DNA of 64,000 nucleotides, taken from Sipunculus nudus. Taxonomy: Eukaryota > Annelida > Sipuncula > Golfingiida > Sipunculidae. The stretch spans positions 24,403,400-24,467,399 of the forward strand of contig CM049322.1 in the NCBI GenBank assembly GCA_026874595.1, read 5' to 3'. Of the stretch, positions 1 through 12,744 are shown piece after piece. A program made the position numbers and the translations under genes. How positions within the stretch are numbered: position 1 is the stretch's first letter; each line of letters opens with the position of its first letter. Under the pieces are notes generated by a model. That model worked only from the letters and a program-made list of their open reading frames with translations, was not told the origin of the DNA and made no database searches.

Positions 1-1978
1 CGTCCTGGTTGACCTACTTTTTGACCGTTTTACAGCTCCTGAACATAGAAAATTTCATGAAAAATATGAAATTTCATGACAAATACACATGTATGGACTT
101 TTTTCGCAGTGCCTGCAGATATTGGCCTGATTTTTGGTGTGTGGACAGATATAGACCAGTTACAAATTGAGTTTGCGTTTCGTCCCGGTTGACCTATTTT
201 GACCGTTTTACGGCTCCTAAACTTAGAAATTTTCATGAAAAATAGAAATATCCATGACAGATACACATGTACGGACTTTTTTCGCAATGCCTGCAGATAT
301 TGGCCTGATTTTTGGTGTGTGGGCAGATATAGACCAGTTACAGATCGAGTTTACGTTTCGTCCCGGTTGACCTACTTTTGACCGTTTTACGGCTCCTGAA
401 CATAGAAAATTTCATGAAAAATATGAAATTTCATGACAAATACACATGTACAGACTTTTTTTCGCAGAGCCTGCAGATATTGGCCTGATTTTTGGTGTGT
501 TAGCAGATATAGACCAGTTACAGATCGAGTTCGCGTTTCGTCCTGGTTGACCTACTTTTTGACCGTTTTACAGCTCCTGAACATAGAAAATTTCATGAAA
601 AATATGAAATTTCATGACAAATACACATGTATGGACTTTTTTTCGCAGTGCCTGCAGATATTGGCCTGATTTTTGGTGTGTGGACAGATATAGACCAGTT
701 ACAAATTGAGTTTGCGTTTCGTCCCGGTTGACCTATTTTGACCGTTTTACGGCTCCTAAACTTAGAAATTTTCATGAAAAATAGAAATATCCATGACAGA
801 TACACATGTACGGACTTTTTTCGCAATGCCTGCAGATATTGGCCTGATTTTTGGTGTGTGGGCAGATATAGACCAGTTACAGATCGAATTAATGTTTCTT
901 CCCGGTTGACCTACTTTTGACCGTTTTTACGGCTCCTGAACATAGAAAATTTCATGAAAAATATGAAATTTCATGACAAATACACATGTACGGACTTTTT
1001 TCGCAGTGCCTGCAGATATTGGCCTGATTTTTGGTGTGTGGACAGATATAGACCAGTTACAGATCGAGTTCGCGTTTCGTCCCGGTTGACCTACTTTTGA
1101 CCGTTTTACGGCTCCTAAACTTAGAAATTTTCATGAAAAATAAGAATATTCATGACAGATACACATGTAGGGTTTTTTTTCGCAATGCCTGCAGATATTG
1201 GCCTGATTTTTAGTGTGTTGGCAGATATAGACCAGTTACAGATTGAGTTCGCGTTTCGTCCCGGTTGACCTACTTTTGACTGTTTTACGGCTCCTAAACT
1301 TAGAAAATTTCATGAAAAATAGAAATATTCATGACACATACACATGTACGGATTTTTTTTCGATATGCCTGCAGATATTGGCCTGATTTTTGGTGTGTGA
1401 GCAGATATAGACCAGTTACAGATCGAGTTCGTGTTTCGTCCCGGTTGACCTACTTTTGACCGTTTTACGGCTCCTAAACTTAGAAATTTTCATGAAAAAT
1501 AGAAATATTCGTGACAGATACACATGTACGGACATTTTTTTCGCAATGCCTGCAGATATTGGCCTGATTTTTGGTGTGTGGGCAGATATAGACCAGTTAC
1601 AGATCGAGTTCACGTTTCGTCCCCGTTGACCTATTTTTTTACCGTTTTACGGCTCCTATATTTAGAAAATTTCATGAAAAATAGAAATATTCATGACAGA
1701 TACACATGTACAGACTTTTTTTCACAATGCCTGCAGATATTGGCCTAATATTTGGTGTGTGGGCAGATATAGTCCAGTTACAGATCGAGTTTGCGTTTCG
1801 TCCTGGTTGACCTATTTTGACCGTTTTACGGCTCCTGAACATAGAAAATTTCATGAAAAATATGAAATTTCATGACAAATACACATGTACAGACTTTTTT
1901 TCGCAGAGCCTGCAGATATTGGCCTGATTTTTGGTGTGTTAGCAGATATAGACCAGTTACAGATCGAGTTCGCGTTTC
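1..1978. repeat. Higher-order repeat unit, copy 1 (11 monomers)
   Basis: The sequence from position 1 reappears at ~1979 with almost no change, giving a period of ~1978 bp or 11 monomers. Neighbouring monomers inside the unit differ far more than equivalent monomers of the two units. There is also an internal three-monomer near-duplication of ~539 bp: monomers at 199-381 and 738-920 are nearly the same, and so are the stretches starting near 30 and 593. The phase is arbitrary because the array enters from outside the window. Confidence 0.9.
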
Positions 1979-3865
1979 GTCCTGGTTGACCTACTTTTTG
2001 ACCGTTTTACAGCTCCTGAACATAGAAAATTTCATGAAAAATATGAAATTTCATGACAAATACACATGTATGGACTTTTTTCGCAGTGCCTGCAGATATT
2101 GGCCTGATTTTTGGTGTGTGGACAGATATAGACCAGTTACAAATTGAGTTTGCGTTTCGTCCCGGTTGACCTATTTTGACCGTTTTACGGCTCCTAAACT
2201 TAGAAATTTTCATGAAAAATAGAAATATCCATGACAGATACACATGTACGGACTTTTTTCGCAATGCCTGCAGATATTGGCCTGATTTTTGGTGTGTGGG
2301 CAGATATAGACCAGTTACAGATCGAATTAATGTTTCGTCCCGGTTGACCTACTTTTGACCGTTTTACGGCTCCTGAACATAGAAAATTTCATGAAAAATA
2401 TGAAATTTCATGACAAATACACATGTACAGACTTTTTTTCGCAGAGCCTGCAGATATTGGCCTGATTTTTGGTGTGTTAGCAGATATAGACCAGTTACAG
2501 ATCGAGTTCGCGTTTCGTCCTGGTTGACCTACTTTTTGACCGTTTTACAGCTCCTGAACATAGAAAATTTCATGAAAAATATGAAATTTCATGACAAATA
2601 CACATGTATGGACTTTTTTTCGCAGTGCCTGCAGATATTGGCCTGATTTTTGGTGTGTGGACAGATATAGACCAGTTACAAATTGAGTTTGCGTTTCGTC
2701 CCGGTTGACCTATTTTGACCGTTTTACGGCTCCTAAACTTAGAAATTTTCATGAAAAATAGAAATATCCATGACAGATACACATGTACGGACTTTTTTCG
2801 CAATGCTTGCAGATATTGGCCTGATTTTTGGTGTGTGGGCAGATATAGACCAGTTACAGATCGAATTAATGTTTCGTCCCGGTTGACCTACTTTTGACCG
2901 TTTTTACGGCTCCTGAACATAGAAAATTTCATGAAAAATATGAAATTTCATGACAAATACACATGTACGGACTTTTTTCGCAGTGCCTGCAGATATTGGC
3001 CTGATTTTTGGTGTGTGGACAGATATAGACCAGTTACAGATCGAGTTCGCGTTTCGTCCCGGTTGACCTACTTTTGACCGTTTTACGGCTCCTAAACTTA
3101 GAAATTTTCATGAAAAATAAGAATATTCATGACAGATACACATGTAGGGTTTTTTTTTCGCAATGCCTGCAGATATTGGCCTGATTTTTAGTGTGTTGGC
3201 AGATATAGACCAGTTACAGATTGAGTTCGCGTTTCGTCCCGGTTGACCTACTTTTGACTGTTTTACGGCTCCTAAACTTAGAAAATTTCATGAAAAATAG
3301 AAATATTCATGACACATACACATGTACGGATTTTTTTTTCGATATGCCTGCAGATATTGGCCTGATTTTTGGTGTGTTAGCAGATATAGACCAGTTACAG
3401 ATCGAGTTCGTGTTTCGTCCCGGTTGACCTACTTTTGACCGTTTTACGGCTCCTAAACTTAGAAATTTTCATGAAAAATAGAAATATTCGTGACAGATAC
3501 ACATGTACGGACATTTTTTTCGCAATGCCTGCAGATATTGGCCTGATTTTTGGTGTGTGGGCAGATATAGACCAGTTACAGATCGAGTTCACGTTTCGTC
3601 CCCGTTGACCTATTTTTTTACCGTTTTACGGCTCCTATATTTAGAAAATTTCATGAAAAATAGAAATATTCATGACAGATACACATGTACAGACTTTTTT
3701 TCACAATGCCTGCAGATATTGGCCTAATATTTGGTGTGTGGGCAGATATAGTCCAGTTACAGATCGAGTTTGCGTTTCGTCCTGGTTGACCTATTTTGAC
3801 CGTTTTACGGCTCCTGAACATAGAAAATTTCATGAAAAATATGAAATTTCATGACAAATACACAT
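1979..3865. repeat. Higher-order repeat unit, copy 2
   Basis: It matches 1-1886 nearly base for base, including idiosyncratic features such as the variant TTTTTTTACCG tract near 1634 and 3614 and the CATATG-less variant monomers near 1416 and 3395. Identity breaks at about 3865, where the next monomer no longer matches its partner at 1886. This marks the edge of the recently homogenised part of the array. Confidence 0.88.
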
Positions 3866-3889
3866 GTACGGACTTTTTTTCGCAATGCC

Positions 3890-5290
3890 TGCAGATATTG
3901 GCCTGATTTTTGGTGTGTTGGCAGATATTGACCAGTTACAGATGGAGTTCGCATTTCGTCCTGCTTGACCTACTTTTGACTGTTTTACGGCTCCTTAACA
4001 TAAAAAATTTCATGTAAAATATATATTTTCATGACAAATACACTTGTACAGACTTTTCTTCACAATACCTGCAGATATTGGCCTGATTTTTGGTGTGTGG
4101 GCAGATAATGACCAGTTACAGATCAAGTTCATGTTTTGTCCCAGTTGACCTATTTTTGACAGGTTGACGGTGCTCTAACATAGAACATTTCATAAAAAGG
4201 TGCACATGTATGGACTTTTTTTCGCAGTGCCTGCAGATACAGGCCTGATTTTTGGTGTGTAGGCAGATAATGACCAGTTACAGATCGAGTTCTTGTTTTG
4301 TCTCAGTTGAACTTCTTTTGACCATTTGACTGCTCCTGAACATAGAAAGTTTCATGAAAAATATAAATTTTCATAACAAATGCATATGTACTGACTTTTT
4401 TTCACAATGCCTGCAGATATTGGCCTAATTTTTGGTGTGTGGGCAGATATAGTCCAGTTACAGATCGCGTTCACGTTTCGTCCCGGTTGACCTATTTTTT
4501 ACCGTTTTACGGCTCCTAAACTTAGGAAATTTCATTAAAAATAGAAATATTCATGACATATTCACATGTACAGACTTTTTTTCACAATGCCTGCAGATAT
4601 TGGCCTAATTTTTGGTGTGTGGGCAGATATAGTCCAGTTACAGATCGAGTTCGCGTTTCGTCCAGGTTGACCTATTTTGACCGTTTTACGGCTCCTGAAC
4701 ATAGAAAATTTCATGAAAAATATCAAATTTCATGACAAATACACATGTACGGACTTTTTTTCGCAATGCCTGCAGATATTGGCCTGATTTTTGGTTTGTT
4801 GGCAGATATTGACCAGTTACAGATGGAGTTCGCATTTCTTCCCGCTTGACCTACTTTTGACTGTTTTACGGCTCCTGAACATAGAAAATTTCATGTAAAA
4901 TATATATTTTCATGACAAATACACTTGTACAGACTTTTCTTCACAATATCCGCAGATATTGGCCTGATTTTTGGTGTGTGGGCAGATAATGACCAGTTAC
5001 AGATCAAGTTCATGTTTTGTCCCAGTTGACCTATTTTTGACCGTTTGACGGTGCTCTAACATAGAAAATTTCATAAAAAGGTGCACATGTATGGACTTTT
5101 TTCGCAGTGCCTGCAGATACAGGCCTGATTTTTGGTGTGTAGGCAGATAATGACCAGTTACAGATCGAGTTCTTGTTTTGTCTCAGTTGACCTACTTTTG
5201 ACCATTTGACTGCTCCTGAACATAGAAAGTTTCATGAAAAATATAAATTTTCATAACAAATGCATATGTACTGACTTTTTTTCCTCAATG
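3890..5290. repeat. Diverged satellite edge with ~881 bp five-monomer duplication
   Basis: Marker segments recur 881 bp apart: the ACACTTGTACAG monomer starts at 4021 and 4902, the deleted monomer with CATAAAAAGGTGCACATG starts at 4191 and 5072, and TGCATATGTACTGAC lies at 4381 and 5261. This is a second, older higher-order unit of five monomers, one of them shortened. The last recognisable monomer (5400-5590) is the most diverged. Confidence 0.85.
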
Positions 5291-5689
5291 CCTGCAGATA
5301 CTACCCTGATTTTTTTTCGTGTGGGCAGATAATGACAGTTACAGATCGAGTTTGCGTTTCATCCTGGTTGACCTACTTTTGATTGTTTTACGGCTCCTAA
5401 ACATAGAAAATTTTATGAAAGACAGAAATTTTTATTGAAAATGCACATGTATGGACTTTTTTTCACAGTGCCTGCATATACTGGGATGATATTTGGTGTG
5501 TTGCTTGATAATGACCCGTTACAGATCGAGGTTGCATTTTGCCCTTGTTGATCTACTTTTGACCATACGACACCTCCTGAACTTTTCCAAATTTTACAAA
5601 TGTTTCTAATTTGCCCAAGGCGGGGGCATTCGTTTCGTTCTGACACATCTAGTTTTGGCTATCTGCATGGACTTTTTACAGGGAAAAAG

Positions 5690-7670
5690 CTTTAAAAAAT
5701 TAAAAATCTTCTCTGAAACTGTCAAGGCAAATTATTAAAAATTTCAAGAAAAAAAAACCAGAAGCAATTCAGTTCTCAAGTTTGTTCAACTGGTTTTAGT
5801 TAGTGATTTTTGGCTGAGTTACATGAAGCTGAGCTTAGTGATTTGGCCAGATAAGCAAACTTAAATTACAATCTCAGAAACAGCAGGAGCTATAATCACC
5901 AAATTATATGCAAATATTGGGCACATGAATCATATTTTAAAATTTGGGTAAGAGTGGCGCCACCTGCATCAACCTTTTTTGTACAGGGGTCATCCGTCAG
6001 CTGTACATTAACCCATAATTTCTCAGGAATTTCTAAATATTTCACAGAAATGATCCCAGAGACCAGCTCTCTTTAAGTTTTCTCAAATGGTTTGGGTTTG
6101 ATGAATTTTGGCTGAGTGTCAGGAATTTGTGTAAATATTAGTCTTCATATTTGAAATTGTACATTTTGTGGCGCCACATACATCACCCTGTTTTTTATGG
6201 GCAAAACCTCATAATTTTAGCCTCTTTCAGCTTAAAAATATTTTTTGATGAAACCGTAAAGCTGAATCGTTTATTTTTCACAAGAATTGTCCTAGGGTAG
6301 GGTTCTTTCAATTGTTAGAATAGATTGGGTTCGTGATTCACAGAGTCACAGATGAGTCACAGATAGCTTTAGTTGGTCTCCATTAGTAAGCCTATTCCAA
6401 ACTGAGGGCTGCAATAGTCTTCTGCAAAACTGATGTTTCAACTTCTGTAACATTGGACAAAAATGATTCAAAGAAGGCCTTTGTTTAAGTGTACTTAAAA
6501 AGATTTTTGGCTGAATTATAGGATCTATAAAAATGAAAGGACTTCATCTTTTATTATTCTAAACATTTTGATAAAAAAAATCTTATGGATATGTCAGCAT
6601 GAAAAAAAGCATTGTAGCCAGTCTTTCATTGTGTGTTAACAAATTTTCCAACAGGCCAAGATTATGGGTGTATCTGTAAATAGCTTGGCAGACTGCCAGC
6701 TATTTCAGATTTGGCAACAGACAAAAGGTTAGTCTGGATCTATTTATAGCTTTGGTAGACTGCCAACTGTGTCAGATTATGCAACAAGTAAAGAGTTCAC
6801 TCAGTACAGCTAGTTGCAGGGTAAGAGTTCACCCAGTGCATTAGCTTAAGCTATCAATTTGTTCCGCTTCACTTGGGACAGCTGCCTTTCTCACCTTAGC
6901 CTAGTCAGCCCAGTGCACCTGACTCAAGAGTAGTTTGATAAATTGGCCTGATATTTTGACCTGTCCATGCATCTTTGATGGATTTCTAGTATTCTACTAT
7001 GACTTCTGCACAGTGTATGTACCTGCTTATTTCTCAAGAGGGATTTGATATAATAGCCTGACATAACGGATAGCTTCGTGCACCTGACTGAGAAGTTTGC
7101 TGTATCAGCGTGAAATGTTTGCCTGCCCATGCATATTTGATGGCTTTCTCATACACAAGACTGGTGTCGCCACCTACAATGACTTTGCACAGTGTATGTC
7201 ACTGCTTATATTTCAGGAGGGATTTGATAAATCATCCTGAAATTGTGCATGTCTATACAATCCCGGAGGGTTTCGTCTATACAAGAGTGGCGACGCCACC
7301 TACAATTGTTTTTGGGCCTCATACATCTGTGTACATAGCTCAAGAGTGGTTTTAAGTATCTCCCTGACATTTTGCATGCCTATACATCTTGGATGGCTTT
7401 CTCATACACAAGGCTGATGGCACCATCTGTGATGATCACGTTGGTGTTGTGTCCGTCCATACCAGTATTTTAGTGATGTTTGTGTAATTGGTGCTTGTAC
7501 TGTGGTTTAAAATATTAAGTACTTGCGTTGTACATGTTACACATGTACTTGAAAAGTGATAAAGTACTTTTCAAATAATGGTTGAGCATGTTATCATGGA
7601 AGCATTAATTACAATGTATATCCCCTTGCACAGGTTTGCATTAGGCCTGTAGGCGTGTGAACTCATATCA
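5690..7670 (+). repeat. Dispersed modular repeat, copy A
   Basis: This stretch matches both arms of the inverted pair at 31343-37868. For example, 6590-6960 corresponds to 35610-36150, and 6172-6236 is the reverse complement of 34112-34178. Its right end, near 7630-7660, carries the same GCATTAGGCCTGTAGG terminus seen at 37847-37862. It contains GTGGCGCCACC near 5953 and degenerate versions near 7286. It lacks the nested element present in both arms of the inverted pair, so it shows the pre-insertion state. No coding potential was recognised. About 100 bp between the satellite and this repeat (5591-5690) carry nothing I recognise. Confidence 0.75.
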
Positions 7671-7679
7671 ATGGTTCTT

Positions 7680-8300
7680 CCCCTTTATGGGTAGGTCAGC
7701 CTCATAAGTCAAGGATTAAAGGTTTGGGATGAACACATGCTTTTTCTAGAAGTGGTTAAAATTATTCGTCTCATGTTAATAGAAACAATGTGTGAAAGAT
7801 GGAGGAATGGGATAAAAATTTTGGCTTAAAACATGGCCACAATCTATGTAGAGATGTGGGCTTGACCTTTGACCATAGCACCTCAAAATCGACAGCTTAA
7901 TCATTAATAAATTAAAATTTAATAAATGCAGTTTTAAGCCAGTCTGTCTACCCAAACTTTAGTTATTGTCAATAAACTAATTTGTGAATGGACGGGCCCT
8001 GTTGCCCAAAAATTCGAAAATCTCCCCCATTGGCAGATTAGCCATATGTGAAAGATGGTTTAGATTTTGGCAAAAAAATGCATCCACAATCATTTTAAAT
8101 TAATGGCTCCTTTGACCCTGACATGACCCTACAATCAACAGGGATCTTACTTTTGTGGTGGGCCTTTATAGGTCAAGTATGAAACTAATATATTATTCCA
8201 AACTTGTGTTATCATCAGGAAAGACATTTGTGGACAGATGGCCTCTATGGCCTTGACCTTTGGACCCAAAATTCAATTTCTGCCAGTTTCGAGTTCTGCC
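7680..8300 (+). repeat. Diverged TGACCT-rich tandem module
   Basis: It resembles 31690-32470 and, inverted, 37060-37640. Shared phrases include GTGGTGGGCC followed by a TATAGGTCAAG-type segment, a TTATCATC segment, and AATTTGTGAATGGA. TGACCTTTGACC-type half-site pairs occur near 7865 and 8250. It is more decayed than the copies at 31 and 37 kb. Non-coding. Confidence 0.65.
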
Positions 8301-9963
8301 TATTGTAGTTTGCCTTTTAATTCTATGGGAACTTGGGACTGGACAATGTGTGCTTTCACAATTAACAGAAATAAAACAACACTATGTCATTGAAAATGAA
8401 ATATAATTTAAACTCCAAAGATTCAAATATTCAACAATATATCGGATAGTTTAACATGAAATTTAGATGTACATATCCTGGTAGATAGCATGACTGCTTT
8501 TTAAAGTAGGCGGCCACAGCAGGCAGTAGGCACGGCCTAAGCCGACCCTTGTATCAAGCTCAACTACACGATCCTTCAAGCTCAACTGCCCAATTCTGGC
8601 TGACAAGCCAGTTTTTTTTCTGAAACAGTTTCCAGTTGGCGGAGCGTATAGCGGCCTACTGATAGACCAGTGGTCATTTTGTAACATCCCCCAGGCCCAG
8701 GTGCTAATCAACTGACCACTGGCTATCAGCTAATCACAGACAGCTAGTAACTCCGCCCACTGTACCCTGCTTTGGGTAAAAATCTCTGGATGGAAGTGAG
8801 CTCGCTCTCTTCCCAGCGAGGAAGTTCAAATGAACACATGCGAGGGTCAGCTCAAAAGTCCTGACCCCCAGCAGCCAGTTTTTGTTTGGCCGTGCCTACC
8901 ATCACGTGACTTCAAACAGCAGTCATGCTGTCTACCTAGGTATGTAGAATTCTCTAACTCCATGGTTATGTTTGGCAGAAATAGTGCAGTGTGGTAATTT
9001 GAATGTCCAGAGTTTTAAATTCTGTTTCAGTTAAACAGGGTTGTTTTATTTCTTTAAATTATGCAAGCGTACACTGTCAAATCCCCCCCCCCCCCCAATG
9101 AAAAAGCAAACTACAATTGACGAGGTTGTGCCTTAGGTGCTAGAATTAGCTCAGGTAGAAGAACCCTGGTTAAAAAATGCTTATTTCAGCTAATTCAGCA
9201 TTCAATATATACCTAAGGGGTTTATATATTGCTAAGTTCTATTCTGATAATTTAAAGCGACCTGCTTTCAAATTAAGTGAGTAACTGCATAACTTATCTG
9301 GCAATGCTTGGGTTGCATTTATTTTTGAAAGTTTATCATCTTAGTGCATTCCTTTTGTGCACCACAATGGGGGCTTTAAAAATGTAGGCCCTCTATATTT
9401 AGAGAACAATGTAGGTTAAATTACTTGCTATAAACTATAAACAGCTAGTACTGGTAGAATATATATGACTCTATTTTTCAGGCCTGATCTCACAGGAAAG
9501 GTCACAAAGTTTAGATTCATTTTAACAAGCTGTTCCAGTAAGTTTCTCTTCTTTGAGAGAAGTATTGTGTACATTATACAACAGTGGATGCTTAAATATT
9601 ATTCTTCTAAATTTGGAATCATTGTTAGGTGTACAGTAATCTTACTCTATAAAAACTTTATCTGTACAATTTACAGTAAATCGGACTTTAATTAGGAAAT
9701 TTTCATTGTCGATAAACCAGTAATATTATTTTTACATTCTTGAAAGCCTTTATACCGTAATATTTCAGTTGCTCCAGTTTTTATCTGAAATTAGATCCCT
9801 AATAAGTGTTTAATTTGAACAATGTGTTCTTACTTTATAGAGAAATAAAATATATAAAAAAGTGTATAAGAAATAAGTATATAAAAATATGTGGCCAAGA
9901 TTTAAATGCAAGAGTCAAAACATTTGTGCTATATGTAATTATTTCCATAATGTGATGTGTGTA
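8300..9963. other. Intergenic stretch, no gene recognised
   Basis: A moderately GC-rich island at ~8480-8960 contrasts with the AT-rich surroundings. It contains a CCGCCC box (~8754) and an E-box inside TCACGTGAC (~8904), so it could be a promoter or first exon, but no convincing coding frame or splice structure follows. A C run occupies 9083-9096. The rest is AT-rich and featureless to me. Confidence 0.4.
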
Positions 9964-11230
9964 ACAAATGACCCATGGATCATGACGCTCAGCCGACTGA
10001 CATGTTGACAATATGTCCTTGTATAGGGAATTAATTAAGATAATGGAGGTGGCACCATTATTCATGCAAGTTAGCTTAAGTTCATTAAGATGCATAAGCA
10101 CACCAAATTTTAGTACAATCCATTCACCCATTCCTGAGGAATCTCGCAATTTGTGTGTATCTTGCATTATTGGGGTGCTGAAACATGCCGCATAATTTGG
10201 AAAATATGAGCTATAGACACCTATAAATTCAAGTTTGCAAGAAGACTTTTAATTGACCTCCCTGGATGACTAATTAAAAGAATCTTGGTCCAATGGTTAT
10301 GATTTGTGTCCTGCTTTTGTTTTAAACTTTTAATTGTTTTGTGGGCACTGTTGAGCACCATAGCTCAAGTGGTATGGGTAAGAGAGACCTAATTTCATTG
10401 GAGACTTTTCATGGACCTTCCAGGATGTCAAGTTGAAAGATTCTAGGTCCAGTCAATATGATTTGTGCCCTGTTAATAGATGACAGCATCTTTGAAGATT
10501 AATCATTTTAGGTTTCCAAGGAGATTTTTCATGGACCTCTCTGGATGTCAAGTAAGAAGATTCTGAGTCCAGCGGTTACGATTTGTGCCCTGTTAACAGA
10601 TGATATCATAATCTCTATCCATGCAAAACTCATGGTGACCAATGCATTAGCTCTTCAGATACTTGCGCTTTTGTATGAAATTTTCTATTATTCTGGGCGT
10701 ACTTCAGAGCCCCATGGCTGAAAGAATATGGATAACAGAGACCTAATTTTAGGTTTCCAAGGAGATTTTTCATGGACCTCTCTGGATGTCAAGTAAGAAG
10801 ATTCTGAGTCCAGCAGTTACGATTTGTACCCTGTTAACAGATGACATCATGATCTCTATCCATGCAAAACTAATGGTGACCAATGCATTAGCTCTTCAGA
10901 TACTTTCGCTTTTGTATGAAATTTTCCATTTTTCTGGGCTTACTTCAGAGCCCCATGGCTGAAAGAATATGGATAACAGAGACCTTATTTTAGGTTTCCA
11001 AGGAGATTTTTCATGGACCTCTCTGGATCTGGATGATAAGTAAGAAGATTCTGGGTCCAGCGGTTACGATTTGTGCCCTGTTAACTGATGACCACATTTT
11101 AAAGGTCTCAAAAATAAAGAAAAAAGTCATTAAAAATTGAAAAAAAATACAGGTGGCGCCATCTTTCTACAGAAACTGATGAAACATTCCATGATCAATA
11201 TCCATGCAAAGAATTGGTTAATCAGATTAT
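9964..11230 (+). repeat. Modular repeat with 241 bp tandem core
   Basis: The left end carries the family terminal motif (ACCCATGG then CGCTCAG, 9964-9997). The core holds a 241 bp unit in tandem: GGTTTCCAAGGAGATTTTTC begins at 10511, 10752 and 10993, with an older diverged unit near 10390. The same core words (GTAACAGAGACC, GATTTGTGCCCTGTTAAC) occur at 28, 30, 32, 43 and 62 kb. The array ends near a GGTGGCGCCAT motif (11151). No right-end hairpin is visible, so this copy is probably truncated. Short reading frames here are by-products of the repeat. Confidence 0.75.
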
Positions 11231-12610
11231 TTGTATATAAAACACCTACAGGGCTTGATCTAAATTAGCTGAATAATCTTGAAATAAGTGTAACATCTCA
11301 ACTTTTTTATAAGGTGTAGCTGTTGCTTGAATAAAAATAACATAATTTCTATTATGTAAATATTTGAACTGTTCTGCCCTGCATGTAAAAAATTAAATGA
11401 ATACCAACAGAAAGTTATTTTTTATTTTAAACTGAATGGTCAGTTCAAAAGATTTCATAAGCCTGCTCTTTCAACGTTAAAATATTGTATAACCCTGAAA
11501 TAAGTGCTCTTTATTTTTAACTCAAATGGATTTCATGTGTTGAGGAAATGAGCCTACATGCTGTTTTAAAGCAATTAAGGCTTTTATTCCCTTACCTTAC
11601 CTAGTGGTGTCCGAGACCTCTACATGTAAAATATATTTTGCATTTAACATATTGAATACTGCTCTGTCATTCAAAATGAAAGGCCGTCAAGCAGGCCGTG
11701 GCCAAGGCAAACATGAAAGTTGGGGTGTCAAAGTCGGCCAGATGTGTATATGTATATATCATTAATCTTCCAGTTAAGATAAATAACCTGAGGAATTAGA
11801 CTTGGAATTTAGACTTCCTATCCCTATCTGAAATTAATTGCTTATCCACAAAGGCACAATGCCCTTGTAAACATATTCCTCAACGTTAGGCTTCTCCCTG
11901 TGAGCCCAAAAAAAGGCTTACATAATTAATCTTACTATACATCACCCAAAAGGCCAACAGCCTGCCCGGCAAATCCAAAATATAACAGTCACATCTGCCG
12001 CTGGTTAAACTCTCTGTTATCAGACCGGGTATATTCATTAGGTCTATATGACAGCCCACGTGTAATCCGCTTGAAACTATGGGATGCTAAAAATCAATAG
12101 CATCTCGATTGATCCCACCTAGGGGTAAACGCATATGATCACATGCCCTTTTGACCTCGGCTACAAAAAAAAAGCAAAAACAAAAAAAAAAACCACCAAT
12201 AATATTACATACATTGTTGGTAAAGCCTTACTTATGTGTAAATCTGAAGCTGCCTCATACTGAAATTGATTTCACAAGTTAACAGTACATTCACAGTCTT
12301 GGTCTGAAGTCAGGAAAACAAATAAGTAATTACAATAATAATAACAATAGTAAGCATATAAAATATTAATTTATAATTGGTCCTACTTTTCTGTCGGTCT
12401 CTCTTATTTGTCCAACTGATACAAGCTAAGTGTTTAGTGCTTGTTTATATTCAGTAATCTGTATTCAGTAATCTGTATTACATAATCACATGTAAGAGTC
12501 AAATAATAAAAAAAATCAAATTTAACATACAACGGCTTAACTATAGCTGGGCTTTATCATGACAATGATTGCTCTCATGCACCTTGGTAAGGATTGTTTG
12601 TGTAGTGTCT
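11231..12610. other. AT-rich intergenic stretch
   Basis: No gene or clear repeat boundary seen. There are A-rich tracts near 12165-12195 and a short direct duplication of a CAGTAATCTGTATT phrase near 12452-12480. Confidence 0.4.
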
Positions 12611-12611
12611 T

Positions 12612-12694
12612 CCGAGCACCATCGTGGAATTGTCGACACATTGGCGGCGCTCTCATTTGTCGGATATGATAAACAATCCCACGATGGTGCTCGG
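12612..12694. repeat. Perfect 16 bp inverted repeat, 51 bp loop
   Basis: CCGAGCACCATCGTGG at 12612-12627 is the exact reverse complement of 12679-12694. The region is GC-rich within AT-rich flanks. It may be the terminus or core of a small inverted-repeat element, or a hairpin; no target duplication was identified. Confidence 0.8.
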
Positions 12695-12744
12695 ATGCCG
12701 CTCGGGCCTCGATAACTTGCATGGAGAGGAAGACCGCAAAACAC

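Larger units (their letters stand above)
1..5590. repeat. Satellite DNA array, ~180 bp monomer
   Basis: About 31 head-to-tail monomers of ~180 bp. The landmark CCTGCAGATATTGGCCTGAT recurs near 112, 290, 470, 651, 830, 1010, 1189, 1369, 1549, 1730, 1910 and 2090, and continues at the same spacing. Each monomer also has a GTTGACC segment, a TTCATGAAAAAT segment and an ACACATGTA segment. Monomers from 1 to ~3865 are close to one another; from ~3900 to 5590 they are visibly more diverged, with small deletions. The array runs off the left edge. The short open frames inside it repeat with the monomer on both strands and are by-products of the repeat. A centromeric or heterochromatic role is possible but is only inferred. 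Confidence 0.97.

Noticed and set aside
30-4735. Many 60-91 codon open frames with CRYWPDFWCV-like repeats
   Set aside because: They recur with the ~180 bp satellite monomer on both strands, with no independent start context. They are translations of satellite DNA.
1-5590. A CENP-B box in the satellite monomer
   Set aside because: The TTTCGTCCCGG stretch superficially resembles one, but the required TTCG...A..CGGG spacing is not met on either strand.
9835-10195. Overlapping 110- and 60-codon frames on both strands
   Set aside because: They fall in the left part of a dispersed modular repeat; the same words occur at 27.9-28.1 kb without the frame.
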